From contig JAAVFV010000018.1 of the NCBI GenBank assembly GCA_014800525.1, forward strand, positions 104,719-156,126: a stretch of 51,408 bases of DNA. The letters run 5' to 3'. Below, piece by piece: positions 1 to 7,702 of this stretch. The number at the start of each line of letters is the position of its first letter. Positions within the stretch are counted from its first letter, which is position 1. The notes below the pieces were generated by a model. The model searched no databases. It saw nothing but the letters and a program-made list of their open reading frames with translations, and was not told the DNA's origin. Source of the stretch: Bacteroidales bacterium. Lineage in GTDB: Bacteria; Bacteroidota; Bacteroidia; Bacteroidales; Muribaculaceae. The position numbers and the translations under genes were made by a program.

Positions 1-1910
1 CCATCGAGGGCTTCGTATTTGGAGTGCTGGCTCTTGAATTCCGGCACGATACGCTTCATGCGTGCCACAATCTCCATATCGTCTGAGGCGGGGGCTGCGG
101 ATACCAGTTCCTCTATCATAGCCATCACGGCTTCATATTCATATTCCCTTACCTTGGCCACCATAATCTTGGGATGGAACGTCGGAAGGGTCATCTCCTT
201 ATCATTCAAGACCTCCTCGTAAAGCTTCTCACCATCGCGAAGACCTGTATATCTTATTTCCACATTCTTTGCCCCGCTAAGCTTTATCATCCGCTTGGCC
301 AGATCGGCAATGCGTACAGGCTTACCCATATCAAACACATAGATCTCGCCTCCCTTACCCATTGTGCCGGCCTCAATCACAAGCTTACAGGCCTCCGGAA
401 TCAGCATGAAGAAACGGATGATATCAGGGTGAGTCACTGTGATCGGCCCTCCCTTGCGAATCTGTTCCTGGAAAATCGGAATCACAGAACCATTTGATCC
501 CAGGACATTACCGAAGCGAGTGGTGACAAACTGTGTGTGACCCTCCAGAGTCCCATCCTTAATAGCCTTGTCAAGAGTCTGGACGTAAATCTCGCAGATA
601 CGCTTCGAACAACCCATCACATTGGTGGGATTGACAGCCTTATCTGTCGACACCATCACAAATTTCCGGGTGCCATACTTCACAGCCATATCGGCAATGA
701 TACGCGTTCCATCCACATTGTTGACCACGGCTTCATACGGATTATCCTCCATCATCGGCACATGTTTATAGGCGGCTGCATGAAACACGTATTCCGGACG
801 ATACTGCTCGAAAATACGTTCCATCATCTTCTTGTCGGCGATATCGGCCACAATAGTCTCGGCCTTAATGTCGGGCCATTGATTACGCATCATCAAGCGT
901 ATATCATGCATCGGGGTCTCGGCCTGGTCCACAAGAATAAGTTGCGAAGGATTGTAGGTGGCGATCTGGCGGACCATCTCCGAACCGATACTGCCGGCGG
1001 CACCTGTGATCATCACCACATTTCCCTCCAGCAATTCGGCAGCGGCCTGCATATCCACCTCGATTTTCTCGCGTGGCAGAAGGTCTTCTACATTGACGGG
1101 GTGCATATCCGCTATACTGAGATCAGATTTGCCGTCCCACTGGCGCGCACGTGGCATCACAAGCATCTTGATACCGTCTTCCGCCACGAGTTTATTTACC
1201 AATTCCTCCTTCGAACGCAATGCATCCATCACGAGCGGAGACACGATCAGCGTCCGCACGCCGTTCTTTTTCATCACAGCTCCCAGCGATTCGTTGAATG
1301 GATAGACCTTCAGACCCATCAGCATCATATGATCCATTCCGGCTTCATCATTCACGAAGCCTTCGAGTGTATAGGGAGAATGCTCATCGGAACGTATACT
1401 CTTGGCAAGCGCCACACCCCCGGTCTTCACGCCTAATATGAACACCTTCTCGCTATCAGGCCGCTTGTGGGTGGATTCAAAAATGGTTTTCACCCATACA
1501 CGCATGGTCCACATGAAGGCGATCACCATGAGCCCCATGAGCACCAGATCGGCAAACCCGAAGGTCACAGCCCATTGAGGTGAGCCGAGGAAGATGGAGA
1601 GAATCAGGATCACACCTAAGGCAACTACCACCGCAGAGCCGACACGCAGAAGGTCGGAGAACGAACTATAGCGGATCACTCCATTATAGGTGTGGAAAAT
1701 TCGGAAGGATATCATGAAGAAGATCAGGAACATGCAGAGCGTTACCATCAGATCTGTGAGCACATCCAGAGTATGAATGGAGCCATGATGGAGGGTATAT
1801 GTTATTATACCGGCCAAGACAACAAAGAAGCAGTCAAGAAGAAGAATTGTCCAATATGGGAGTGCGCGGCGCGAAAAATACCATTTCGCTAATTCACGAA
1901 TAGATTTCAT
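1..1910 (-). CDS. Membrane-bound nucleotide-sugar 4,6-dehydratase/epimerase (FlaA1/CapD/WbpM type), 3'-truncated by window edge
   Basis: The reverse strand is open from an ATG at 1910 to position 1 with no stop, at least 636 codons; only the C-terminal end is missing. About four hydrophobic helices fill residues 17-130, followed by a CoA-binding-like Rossmann domain starting at KVFILGVKTGG. The catalytic short-chain dehydrogenase domain starts near residue 300 with the NAD(P)-binding motif ITGAAGSIGSE, then HAAAYKHVPMME, then STDKAVNPTNVMGCSKR near residue 420. In the last motif the MxxxK pair replaces the usual YxxxK, as is typical of inverting UDP-GlcNAc 4,6-dehydratases. The expected role is making a UDP-linked deoxy-keto sugar for capsule or O-antigen at the inner membrane. 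The family usually runs 630-660 residues, so little is lost. Forward-strand reading frames over this gene are His-rich shadows. Confidence 0.9.
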   Translation of the reverse strand, partial: MKSIRELAKWYFSRRALPYWTILLLDCFFVVLAGIITYTLHHGSIHTLDVLTDLMVTLCMFLIFFMISFRIFHTYNGVIRYSSFSDLLRVGSAVVVALGVILILSIFLGSPQWAVTFGFADLVLMGLMVIAFMWTMRVWVKTIFESTHKRPDSEKVFILGVKTGGVALAKSIRSDEHSPYTLEGFVNDEAGMDHMMLMGLKVYPFNESLGAVMKKNGVRTLIVSPLVMDALRSKEELVNKLVAEDGIKMLVMPRARQWDGKSDLSIADMHPVNVEDLLPREKIEVDMQAAAELLEGNVVMITGAAGSIGSEMVRQIATYNPSQLILVDQAETPMHDIRLMMRNQWPDIKAETIVADIADKKMMERIFEQYRPEYVFHAAAYKHVPMMEDNPYEAVVNNVDGTRIIADMAVKYGTRKFVMVSTDKAVNPTNVMGCSKRICEIYVQTLDKAIKDGTLEGHTQFVTTRFGNVLGSNGSVIPIFQEQIRKGGPITVTHPDIIRFFMLIPEACKLVIEAGTMGKGGEIYVFDMGKPVRIADLAKRMIKLSGAKNVEIRYTGLRDGEKLYEEVLNDKEMTLPTFHPKIMVAKVREYEYEAVMAMIEELVSAAPASDDMEIVARMKRIVPEFKSQHSKYEALD

Positions 1911-1943
1911 GTCGTGGAATATAAGATTTAAGGATTGAGGAAA

Positions 1944-2081
1944 TTAGCTGACAGTTACCTTATGTCGGTTATAAGAGCCGGCGCTTGGCTTTGTAATAGA
2001 TGATATACACGCTTCTGAGATTGCGTTCTCACCCTCAGCTGATGAATTTAAACCCAACTCACCTGCGATGTGTCTTGTCAT
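1944..2081 (-). CDS. Possible 45-residue leader peptide upstream of the dehydratase gene
   Basis: An ATG at 2081 opens a 45-codon frame ending in TAA at 1944-1946, 33 nt before the dehydratase start and on the same strand. The predicted peptide starts MTRHIAGELGLNSSAEG and is hydrophilic, without a signal peptide or a domain I recognise. The region before the ATG is AT-rich (TAAAAATTGAATTATC), which is compatible with Bacteroidetes translation starts but not diagnostic. It could be a chance frame in a long 5' leader. Confidence 0.25.
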   Translation of the reverse strand: MTRHIAGELGLNSSAEGENAISEACISSITKPSAGSYNRHKVTVS

Positions 2082-2134
2082 GATAATTCAATTTTTAGGA
2101 GAGATTCCCTTTCCCCTATCGAGAAAGGTCACGG

Positions 2135-2170
2135 CCATACCCTCCGTATTTCAATCTACGGAGGGTATGG
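2135..2170 (-). other. Perfect 14-bp stem-loop in the leader of the dehydratase gene
   Basis: CCATACCCTCCGTA (2135-2148) and TACGGAGGGTATGG (2157-2170) are perfect complements around an 8-nt loop. Neither side is followed by a T-run, so it does not look like a simple intrinsic terminator. It lies between a possible minus-strand -7 box (TACCTTTG at 2190-2183) and the dehydratase, within about 270 nt of leader, so it may be an RNA-level control element. The rest of 1911-2393 holds only the short frame at 1944-2081, the repeats at 2245-2320 and the tRNA promoter. Confidence 0.5.
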
Positions 2171-2244
2171 GTATGCTCTTCGCAAAGGTAACAAAAAAAT
2201 TCGATATAACATTAATATATCTTAAAAATGTGCCGGGAATATTA

Positions 2245-2320
2245 AGACTCCATCCGATAAAGGATTGAATTTCGACAGCCAAGAGAAGTTGGAACCGGAT
2301 TTTAGACTCCATCCGATAAA
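2245..2320 (+). repeat. Two identical 17-mers AGACTCCATCCGATAAA
   Basis: The 17-mer AGACTCCATCCGATAAA occurs at 2245-2261 and again at 2304-2320. A one-mismatch copy (AGACTCCATCCGACAAA) lies at 7056-7072, where CGACAGCCA also follows downstream, as it does after the first copy here. The related core CTCCATCCAATAA forms the left end of the inverted-repeat element at 51083. These look like remnants of a dispersed intergenic repeat. Confidence 0.6.
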
Positions 2321-2336
2321 AATTTTCTGATAAAGA

Positions 2337-2368
2337 TTTGGAGGAATCAGAATTTTTGCCTAACTTTG
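2337..2368 (+). promoter_or_regulatory. Bacteroidetes housekeeping promoter of tRNA-Ser
   Basis: A -33 box TTTG (2337-2340) and a -7 box TAACTTTG (2361-2368) are separated by exactly 20 nt, matching the known Bacteroidetes sigma-ABfr consensus TTTG-N19-21-TAnnTTTG. The tRNA body starts 25 nt downstream of the -7 box. Confidence 0.85.
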
Positions 2369-2393
2369 CACTCGCAATGCCGATTAAGGCACT

Positions 2394-2481
<88 letters not shown>

Positions 2482-2493
2482 ACAATCAAAGCG

Positions 2494-2532
2494 AATCCGC
2501 TGTAACCCATAAAGTTACAGCGGATTTAATTT
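2494..2532 (+). terminator. Intrinsic terminator after tRNA-Ser
   Basis: AATCCGCTGTAAC (2494-2506) and GTTACAGCGGATT (2514-2526) form a perfect 13-bp stem with a 7-nt loop, followed by a T/A-rich tract (TTAATTTATATT). It lies 13 nt past the encoded CCA, so the tRNA is a single-gene transcript. Confidence 0.85.
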
Positions 2533-2594
2533 ATATTACATACAAATTTCCATGGCAGCAGCGGCTGCAATCGCTTGGGTATAAATGTATAAAT

Positions 2595-2918
2595 ATGAGT
2601 ACGAATAAAAAAATATCATTGCTGACCTTATTGGGATTAATACTCCCTTTAGGTAATATTTGGGGACCATACATTATAAGAATTCATAATGATATACAAT
2701 CATATCAATTTCGGGAAAACCTTGTTATTTTTGAATTCTTTTTGTCCTTGGTTGCCTTTATACTCGCAATTGCGTTTAGCTTAAAAGGTATTAATTCCGG
2801 CTTTAACCCGAATTTCTTTACCGTATCAGCATGTATAGTAGCCGTTCAGGATATTATCATCATCATTACGGCCTTTATGGCCCCTTTTTTAGCTCAGGGT
2901 AAGTTTCAGAAACAATAG
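2595..2918 (+). CDS. Small three-helix membrane protein of unknown function
   Basis: The ATG at 2595 gives 107 residues starting MSTNKKISLLTLLGLILPLG. Three hydrophobic segments are visible: about residues 7-30, 48-72 and 78-104 (the last includes VAVQDIIIIITAFMAPFL). I see no catalytic motif. A longer in-frame reading would start inside the tRNA and is not credible. Base composition is clearly AT-richer than the flanking housekeeping genes, consistent with an accessory gene placed next to a tRNA. The family is not recognised. Confidence 0.6.
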   Translation: MSTNKKISLLTLLGLILPLGNIWGPYIIRIHNDIQSYQFRENLVIFEFFLSLVAFILAIAFSLKGINSGFNPNFFTVSACIVAVQDIIIIITAFMAPFLAQGKFQKQ

Positions 2919-3067
2919 ACCGTAACAAAGCACGGTTTATTCTCTAACAAAAGAGATATTCTTTTACGAAAGCAAAAGGTAGAAAAAATTATTATTGCTG
3001 TTATTGCAACTATAAAATATTTCATATAACTAAACATAGAATAAAACGCTAAGCTTTAAATACACAA

Positions 3068-3334
3068 CTATCCTACGGTAATTATTGGTTGTCCGAAGAA
3101 TGTGGATAGCATCGCAAGGGTTGATATGGTAAAATTATGCTCTCCGCTAAGCCAACGGGTAATTTCGCTTGGACGTTTCCCTATGGCATCTGCAAATTGC
3201 TTCTTCGATAGCCCTTTTTCCTTCATGAGGAAGTCAAGGCGATTGGAAATCTGAAACGACAATCGAGCCTCTGCCCTCTCTTCCGGCGATATATCGTTCA
3301 GAAGTTCCCTTAGAGAAATCTTAGCTCTTTTCAT
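3068..3334 (-). CDS. XRE-family HTH protein, orphan HigA-like antitoxin
   Basis: This is an 88-residue protein with a C-terminal helix-turn-helix. The pattern KEKGLSKKQFADAIGKRPS followed by EITRWLSGEHNFTISTLAML (about residues 38-77) matches the Cro/C1 HTH fold of HigA/MqsA-type antitoxins. The N-terminal part (MKRAKISLRELLNDISPEE) is a short helical lead. Antitoxins of this kind usually sit next to a RelE/HigB toxin, but no toxin-sized frame adjoins it on either side, so it is either a solitary regulator or the survivor of a broken toxin-antitoxin pair. It lies in the AT-rich patch downstream of tRNA-Ser. Confidence 0.75.
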   Translation of the reverse strand: MKRAKISLRELLNDISPEERAEARLSFQISNRLDFLMKEKGLSKKQFADAIGKRPSEITRWLSGEHNFTISTLAMLSTFFGQPIITVG

Positions 3335-3375
3335 ATCTCAAATATACGATAAATATTTTACATAAATGCGAAATA

Positions 3376-3791
3376 TCTCGTCCTGAAAAAATTGACTCTA
3401 CAAAATCCAATCCGAATATCAAAAAAACATTAACGAAAACGGTAAACTGTTGAATAAAGAGCCACTGGAGCAGCTTCAACAGCTTAACTTCACCTCAAAA
3501 AGAGTTTTGGCATAGACATTTATTTCCAGAAGAACAAGAACGGTCAGGGACGTGGATATGGTTTGCACTCAAGTTTATGAAAATCCTATCATGCTTCAAC
3601 GTCAACACCGACCGCCAAGAAAACTGCGAATGGGAAATCGGCAACCGTTCCCGATACGATGATATTGACCCAAAACAAGCTGGTACATGACTTTCAATAT
3701 AGGCAACCTTTGTTGGATTAACTCAATTTAACAAAGTATATTGTTTCAAAAGAGCAAAACAAAAACTGTCTCGTCCTGAAAAAGATGACTC
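3376..3791 (+). repeat. 23-bp direct repeats bounding a 370-bp degenerate segment
   Basis: Copies at 3376-3398 and 3769-3791 share TCTCGTCCTGAAAAA, then two differing bases, then TGACTC: 21 of 23 positions match. They lie 393 bp apart in the same orientation and bracket the decayed sequence. This is compatible with an element edge copied on integration, or with paired ends of a lost insertion sequence. Confidence 0.6.
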
Positions 3792-3828
3792 ATTGAATAC
3801 GTATTACGTATAGGCTTACAGGCGCGAA

Positions 3829-3860
3829 TTTGGGTATGTGGGGACATTTTAGTAACTTTG
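3829..3860 (+). promoter_or_regulatory. Promoter of the acyltransferase/ATP-grasp operon
   Basis: TTTG (3829-3832), a 20-nt spacer and TAACTTTG (3853-3860) form a full match to the Bacteroidetes consensus, 44 nt before the ATG at 3905. The -7 box and following CA are identical to those of the two tRNA promoters in this window. Confidence 0.85.
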
Positions 3861-3904
3861 CAGATGGTGTGTGGCCCACTGACCGCCACCTATCCCCGTG
3901 AACT

Positions 3905-4870
3905 ATGGAGACAATCATTGAGAAAGTTGATCCATCGCTTATTATCAGCGAATTAACACCCGACCGTCTGCTGCGCCCCACCAATAAGGGCGACAATGAA
4001 ATATATGTGGTCGACGCATTCAATGCACCCAATACCATGCGCGAAATCGGCCGCCTCCGCGAAATCGCTTTCCGCGATGCCGGTGGCGGTACGGGTAAGT
4101 CTTGCGATATCGATGAATTCGACACCATGGAACGTCCCTGCCGACAGATGATTGTCTGGAATCCTCAAGCCAAGGAAATTATCGGCGGATATAGATTTCT
4201 GCTCGGTGAAGACATGCATTTCACCGATGGAGTGCCCGATATCGCTATCTCCCATATGTTCCGCTTCTCAGAGCGTTTCCTTTCCGAATTCCTTCCTAAG
4301 ACCATAGAGCTGGGACGATCGTTCGTGACTCTGGAATATCAGACCACCAAGGCCGGCCCCAAGGCTATCTATGCCCTCGATAATCTCTGGGACGGGCTGG
4401 GAGCCCTTACCGTGAAATATCCGCAGATTGAATATCTGTTAGGAAAATTCACGATGTATCCCTCATATGGAGCCTACCATCGTGACATTCTCTTAGGATT
4501 CCTCCATAAGCATTTCCCGGACCCGGATGAGCTGGTGCGTCCGATCACACCCCTCCCCTCACATGCCGATGATCCGGAGATACGGGCACTCTTCACCGGC
4601 TCGAATTTTAAGGAAGACCTCAAGATCCTTAACCATATCATACGCGAGGCAGGATCCAATATCCCGCCGTTGGTGAACGCCTACATGGCTCTCTCCCCTA
4701 CCATGCGACTCTTCGGAACGGCAATCAACCATGAGTTTGGCGATGTGGAGGAGACGGGCATCTTCTTCAAGATTGATGAAATATTCGAGGAGAAGAAACA
4801 CCGTCATGTCGATACCTACCACGGCCCCGTAAGCGATTACCGCACCCCAATACAACATAAACCCTTATGA
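3905..4870 (+). CDS. GNAT-like N-acyltransferase of the OlsB/GlsB (Acetyltransf_5) family
   Basis: This 321-residue protein carries the N-acyltransferase core seen in OlsB and in GlsB, the Bacteroides enzyme that puts a beta-hydroxy fatty acid on glycine. Visible conserved stretches are REIGRLREIAFRDAGGGTGK, DIDEFDTMERP, KEIIGGYRFLLG, IELGRSFVTLEYQ and the C-terminal INHEFGDVEETGIF. In B. thetaiotaomicron the glsB product works with the O-acyltransferase GlsA to make glycine lipids; here no PlsC-like partner follows. Instead the last 4 bases overlap an ATP-grasp gene, suggesting coupled function. A dedicated promoter lies just upstream. The length fits the Bacteroidales homologues as I remember them. 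The glycine substrate is inferred by family resemblance, not shown by the sequence. Confidence 0.75.
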   Translation: METIIEKVDPSLIISELTPDRLLRPTNKGDNEIYVVDAFNAPNTMREIGRLREIAFRDAGGGTGKSCDIDEFDTMERPCRQMIVWNPQAKEIIGGYRFLLGEDMHFTDGVPDIAISHMFRFSERFLSEFLPKTIELGRSFVTLEYQTTKAGPKAIYALDNLWDGLGALTVKYPQIEYLLGKFTMYPSYGAYHRDILLGFLHKHFPDPDELVRPITPLPSHADDPEIRALFTGSNFKEDLKILNHIIREAGSNIPPLVNAYMALSPTMRLFGTAINHEFGDVEETGIFFKIDEIFEEKKHRHVDTYHGPVSDYRTPIQHKPL

Positions 4871-5820
4871 AAAAAACCATCCTGATGCTGGGCGGCTCGC
4901 GCCGCGTTTCCCTGGCCGACCTCCTGGTGGAGAGTGGCCGGAAGTTTGATACCGATGTGAAGATCGTGGCTTACGAACTCAATCTCGAGGTGCCCATTGC
5001 TCTGAAAGGAGAGGTGGTGCGCGGTCTCAAATGGTCAGACCCGGATGTGGTGGAAGATATCGCGCGCGTCTGCGAGGAATTCAAGGTGGATATCATCCTG
5101 CCTTTTGTAAACGGGGCTGTCGAGGTGGCATCCCAGTGTAAGGAACGCATTCCGGGGGTATTCGTACCCGTGGCCGACTATAAGCTCACCTCCCGTCTCT
5201 TCGACAAAGTGGAAGCCTCACGCATCTTCAAGGATGCCGGATTCCCGATTCCGAAGACGTATACCGTGATCAATAACGTGATGCCGGCTATTGCCAAACC
5301 CCGTAAGGGCGGCTCGTCACGCGGAATCCAGATTTTCCATGATGTCGATGATCTCATGCATCTCGAAAATCTTGATTCGTATATCATCCAGGAGTATATC
5401 GCCCACAATAAGGAATATACGGTGGATTGCTATGTGGATGCTTCGGGGAAAATCCTTTGTACCGTCCCCCGCGAACGCCTTGAGGTATTAGGAGGAGAGG
5501 TGAACCGCACCCGTACATGCCATATCGATGCGATTATCGATCTCTCAAGAGAAGTGATAGAAAAATGCGGCCTCACCGGAGCTGTGACTCTACAGTTCCT
5601 CCATGATGAAGACCGCGACCGCTTCCTGCTCATGGAAGTGAATCCCCGTCTGGGTGGAGGCGTGATATGCTCCATATATGCCGGAGCACCTATCACTGAC
5701 TATATCATCGGAGAATCATTGGGCAAGGAACTTACTGTATGCGATTCCTGGAGCTCTGATGTACTGATGTCGCGATATATGGAGGAAGCCATTTTCCATA
5801 ACGGCAAGATTATCCGATAA
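4867..5820 (+). CDS. ATP-grasp ligase (CarB-like), substrate unknown
   Basis: This 317-residue protein starts at an ATG that overlaps the acyltransferase stop (ATGA). The N-terminal pre-ATP-grasp Rossmann part holds MLGGSRR and DIILPFVNGAVEVA. The ATP-grasp part has AIAKPRKGGSSRGIQIF (phosphate-binding loop with lysine and glycines), YIIQEYIAHNKEYTVDCYVD (adenine-side EYI/EYTVD) and LLMEVNPRLGGGV, whose Glu and Asn bind Mg-ATP. The family activates a carboxylate as acyl phosphate and couples it to an amine, thiol or similar. The overlap with an amino-acid N-acyltransferase suggests a carboxyl-bearing lipid or an amino acid as substrate, but nothing in the sequence fixes this. The gene ends before a strong bidirectional terminator. 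Confidence 0.8.
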   Translation: MKKTILMLGGSRRVSLADLLVESGRKFDTDVKIVAYELNLEVPIALKGEVVRGLKWSDPDVVEDIARVCEEFKVDIILPFVNGAVEVASQCKERIPGVFVPVADYKLTSRLFDKVEASRIFKDAGFPIPKTYTVINNVMPAIAKPRKGGSSRGIQIFHDVDDLMHLENLDSYIIQEYIAHNKEYTVDCYVDASGKILCTVPRERLEVLGGEVNRTRTCHIDAIIDLSREVIEKCGLTGAVTLQFLHDEDRDRFLLMEVNPRLGGGVICSIYAGAPITDYIIGESLGKELTVCDSWSSDVLMSRYMEEAIFHNGKIIR

Positions 5821-5829
5821 CCGCCGCTT

Positions 5830-5879
5830 CAAGATAAAGAGAGAGCCTGGAAAATTTTCCAGGCTCTCTCTTTATCTTG
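5830..5879. terminator. Bidirectional terminator between ATP-grasp gene and ychF
   Basis: A perfect 25-bp palindrome: each arm reads CAAGATAAAGAGAGAGCCTG followed by GAAAA, then its exact complement. It lies 9 nt past the ATP-grasp stop and 40 nt from the convergent ychF stop, and carries A/T-rich outer arms on both sides, so it can serve both strands. Confidence 0.9.
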
Positions 5880-5919
5880 AATACACGAATTCTATCTTGG
5901 ATACGCTACCTGTGCTGTA

Positions 5920-7023
5920 TCAGACATTGAAGCGGAAATGCATGATATCGCCATCCTGCACCACATACTCCTTGCCCTCGACACCCATCTTACCGGCTTC
6001 CTTCACAGCAGCCTCAGATCCTAACGATACGTAATCATCATATTTGATCACCTCCGCACGGATAAAGCCCTTCTCAAAATCGGTGTGAATAATTCCGGCA
6101 GCCTGCGGGGCTTTTGTTCCGCGCATGAAGGTCCAGGCCCGCACCTCATCGGCTCCGGCCGTGAAATAGGTCTGAAGATCAAGAAGATTGTAAGCCGCAC
6201 GAATCAGACGGTTGACACCGGATTCCTTCAAGCCGATTTCCTCAAGAAATTCCTGACGCTCCTCATACGTATCAAGTTCAGCGATCTCACTCTCCGTCTT
6301 GGCCGCCACAATCATAAGATCGGCACCCTGGTCGGCGATTGCCTCGCGCACCTCCTCCACATAATGATTACCATCCACAGCCGATGCATCATCCACATTG
6401 CAGACATAAAGCACAGGCTTATTTGTAAGAAGGAAAAGCTCCCGGGCAAACTTCTCCTCATCCTTACCCTCGATCTTGACTGCGCGTGCCGGCTTACCCT
6501 GCTCAAGAGCCTCCTTATAGGCTTTCAACACCTCAAGCTGCATCTTCGCAGCCTTATCGCCTCCGGCCTTCGCCGCCTTCTCCGTCTTGGCAAGACGGGA
6601 TTCCACAGTCTCGAGATCCTTAAGCTGCAATTCATAATTGATCACCTCCATATCGCGGACAGGATTCACAGTAGTGTCGACATGAGTGATATTATCATCA
6701 TCGAAGCAACGGAGTACATGAAGAATGGCATCGGTCTCACGAATATTGGCGAGGAACTTATTTCCCAAACCCTCACCTTTTGAGGCACCCTTCACCAGAC
6801 CGGCAATATCGACAATCTCAACCGTAGCAGGAACAGTGGAACGGGGATTACACATCTCAACAAGCTTATTGAGACGCTCATCAGGCACTGAGATAACACC
6901 GACATTAGGCTCGATTGTGCAGAAAGGGAAATTGGCGCTCTGCGCCTTAGCATTGCTGAGACAATTGAAGAGCGTAGACTTCCCTACATTGGGTAAGCCT
7001 ACTATACCGCATTTTAAAGACAT
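5920..7023 (-). CDS. ychF: Redox-regulated ribosome-binding ATPase YchF (Obg family)
   Basis: This 367-residue protein is the full length usual for YchF/Ola1. P-loop [12 protein letters not shown] is at residues 8-19, G2/G3 include [20 protein letters not shown], and the altered G4 lies around [12 protein letters not shown]: the usual GTP-specific NKxD is lost, explaining ATP preference in this family. A coiled-coil insertion (about residues 130-185) and a C-terminal TGS domain ([20 protein letters not shown] to [13 protein letters not shown]) follow. The protein is cytosolic, binds ribosomes and affects translation and stress responses. It is transcribed alone from a consensus promoter at 7146-7115. 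Confidence 0.97.
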   Translation of the reverse strand: MSLKCGIVGLPNVGKSTLFNCLSNAKAQSANFPFCTIEPNVGVISVPDERLNKLVEMCNPRSTVPATVEIVDIAGLVKGASKGEGLGNKFLANIRETDAILHVLRCFDDDNITHVDTTVNPVRDMEVINYELQLKDLETVESRLAKTEKAAKAGGDKAAKMQLEVLKAYKEALEQGKPARAVKIEGKDEEKFARELFLLTNKPVLYVCNVDDASAVDGNHYVEEVREAIADQGADLMIVAAKTESEIAELDTYEERQEFLEEIGLKESGVNRLIRAAYNLLDLQTYFTAGADEVRAWTFMRGTKAPQAAGIIHTDFEKGFIRAEVIKYDDYVSLGSEAAVKEAGKMGVEGKEYVVQDGDIMHFRFNV

Positions 7024-7055
7024 TTTCTACTTATTTATACGTCATAGGCCGCTTC

Positions 7056-7072
7056 AGACTCCATCCGACAAA
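7056..7072 (+). repeat. Copy of the AGACTCCATCCGAYAAA repeat
   Basis: AGACTCCATCCGACAAA differs at one base from the 17-mers at 2245 and 2304. CGACAGCCA follows at 7087, as it does 11 nt after the first copy at 2245. It lies in the 5' leader of ychF, between promoter and start. Confidence 0.55.
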
Positions 7073-7114
7073 CAGGCTTGGGTCAGCGACAGCCATGCGC
7101 AATGTTTTAATTCA

Positions 7115-7146
7115 CAAAGTTAACTAAAAAATCGTGCTGAGCCAAA
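7115..7146 (-). promoter_or_regulatory. Promoter of ychF
   Basis: Reading the reverse strand, TTTG (7146-7143), a 20-nt spacer and TAACTTTG (7122-7115) match the Bacteroidetes consensus fully. This leaves a leader of about 85 nt before the ychF ATG at 7023, containing the repeat at 7056-7072. Confidence 0.8.
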
Positions 7147-7163
7147 CCGTGTCCCTCATGCGA

Positions 7164-7200
7164 GCGGGCGCCATTCCCGGTTGGTGAGAACAGCGCCCGC
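7164..7200 (-). terminator. Stem-loop downstream of the lipoprotein gene
   Basis: GCGGGCGC (7164-7171) pairs perfectly with GCGCCCGC (7193-7200) around a 21-nt loop, 20 nt past the lipoprotein stop. There is no T-run, so termination is likely but not certain. Confidence 0.5.
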
Positions 7201-7220
7201 GATAATTATAAATTGTGGGT

Positions 7221-7664
7221 TTACCAGGGAGCTCCCGGAACGCGGCGATAGACATAAGTGACTAGTCCATACCCATCGGCCACCCATTGCATACAGAGCG
7301 TGTTGCGCCCCTCAAACCAATAATCCACCAATGTTGGGCGGTCGTTGCCGTATTGCAGTAGAAGGCTATATTCAGAAGCTCCTCCATAAGAATACTGCGA
7401 GGTATAGTAAAGATCATCGATATAGCGTCGTCCGCGATACCAATAATAATACAGTCCGGTACCGTTACCGTCAAAAAGCATATAGTTCACTTCCTGTCCA
7501 TAGACAGGGCTACCCTCCGACTCAACAAGCTCCCAATATCCATTAAGTCGATTGTCAATGAACCGTCCATCGTCCCAATCATCATCAGAGCCACAAGAAG
7601 AAAGGGTGGTGACACTGGCTATCATCACCACAGCAAGCAGAAAGAAATTACGAAGTTTAGTCAT
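7221..7664 (-). CDS. Small surface-type lipoprotein, unknown function
   Basis: A 147-residue protein with a signal peptide MTKLRNFFLLAVVMIASVTT and lipobox LSSC; the mature N-terminus is Cys-Gly-Ser-Asp-Asp-Asp. Acidic residues right after the lipid cysteine form the lipoprotein export signal that sends Bacteroidetes lipoproteins to the cell surface. The remaining 120 residues are rich in Tyr, Trp, Gly and Asp (NGYWELVESEGSPVYG, GNGTGLYYYWYRGRRY), recalling small lipocalin-like beta-sandwich domains in which a reference strand NGYWELV opens the fold. No enzyme motif is seen. A 19-bp dispersed motif lies 18 nt before the ATG, in the 38-nt gap to cdd; the gene may be read through from cdd. Confidence 0.8.
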   Translation of the reverse strand: MTKLRNFFLLAVVMIASVTTLSSCGSDDDWDDGRFIDNRLNGYWELVESEGSPVYGQEVNYMLFDGNGTGLYYYWYRGRRYIDDLYYTSQYSYGGASEYSLLLQYGNDRPTLVDYWFEGRNTLCMQWVADGYGLVTYVYRRVPGAPW

Positions 7665-7682
7665 AAGCAGAATGAATATTTT

Positions 7683-7701
7683 GAAGTTTAGACAACTTCA
7701 T
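7683..7701 (-). repeat. 19-bp dispersed motif, copy 1 (ATGAAGTTGTCTAAACTTC)
   Basis: Read on the reverse strand, this is one of five copies of a motif close to WTGAAGTTGKYTAAACTWM in the window. This copy has the inner dyad GAAGTT-N5-AACTTC. It starts directly beyond the cdd stop and ends 18 nt before the lipoprotein ATG. Confidence 0.55.
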
Positions 7702-7702
7702 T

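Larger units (their letters stand above)
3335..3904. other. Gene-poor degenerate stretch downstream of the HTH gene
   Basis: No intact gene is visible over about 570 bp. Between the direct repeats, short broken frames in more than one phase (for example NGKLLNKEPLEQLQQLNF, then FGIDIYFQKNKNGQGRGYG) read like decayed protein sequence interrupted by stops and frameshifts. I cannot name the ancestor; a mobilisation or element-borne gene is a guess. The right end holds the promoter of the acyltransferase gene. Confidence 0.45.

Noticed and set aside
537..1436. A 299-codon forward-strand frame over the dehydratase gene
   Set aside because: It is antisense to a clear dehydratase with full motifs, is His-rich in a way typical of a reverse frame, and has no domain of its own.
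6085..6783. A 232-codon forward frame opposite ychF
   Set aside because: It lies wholly within ychF in the complementary phase and shows no independent motif or start context.
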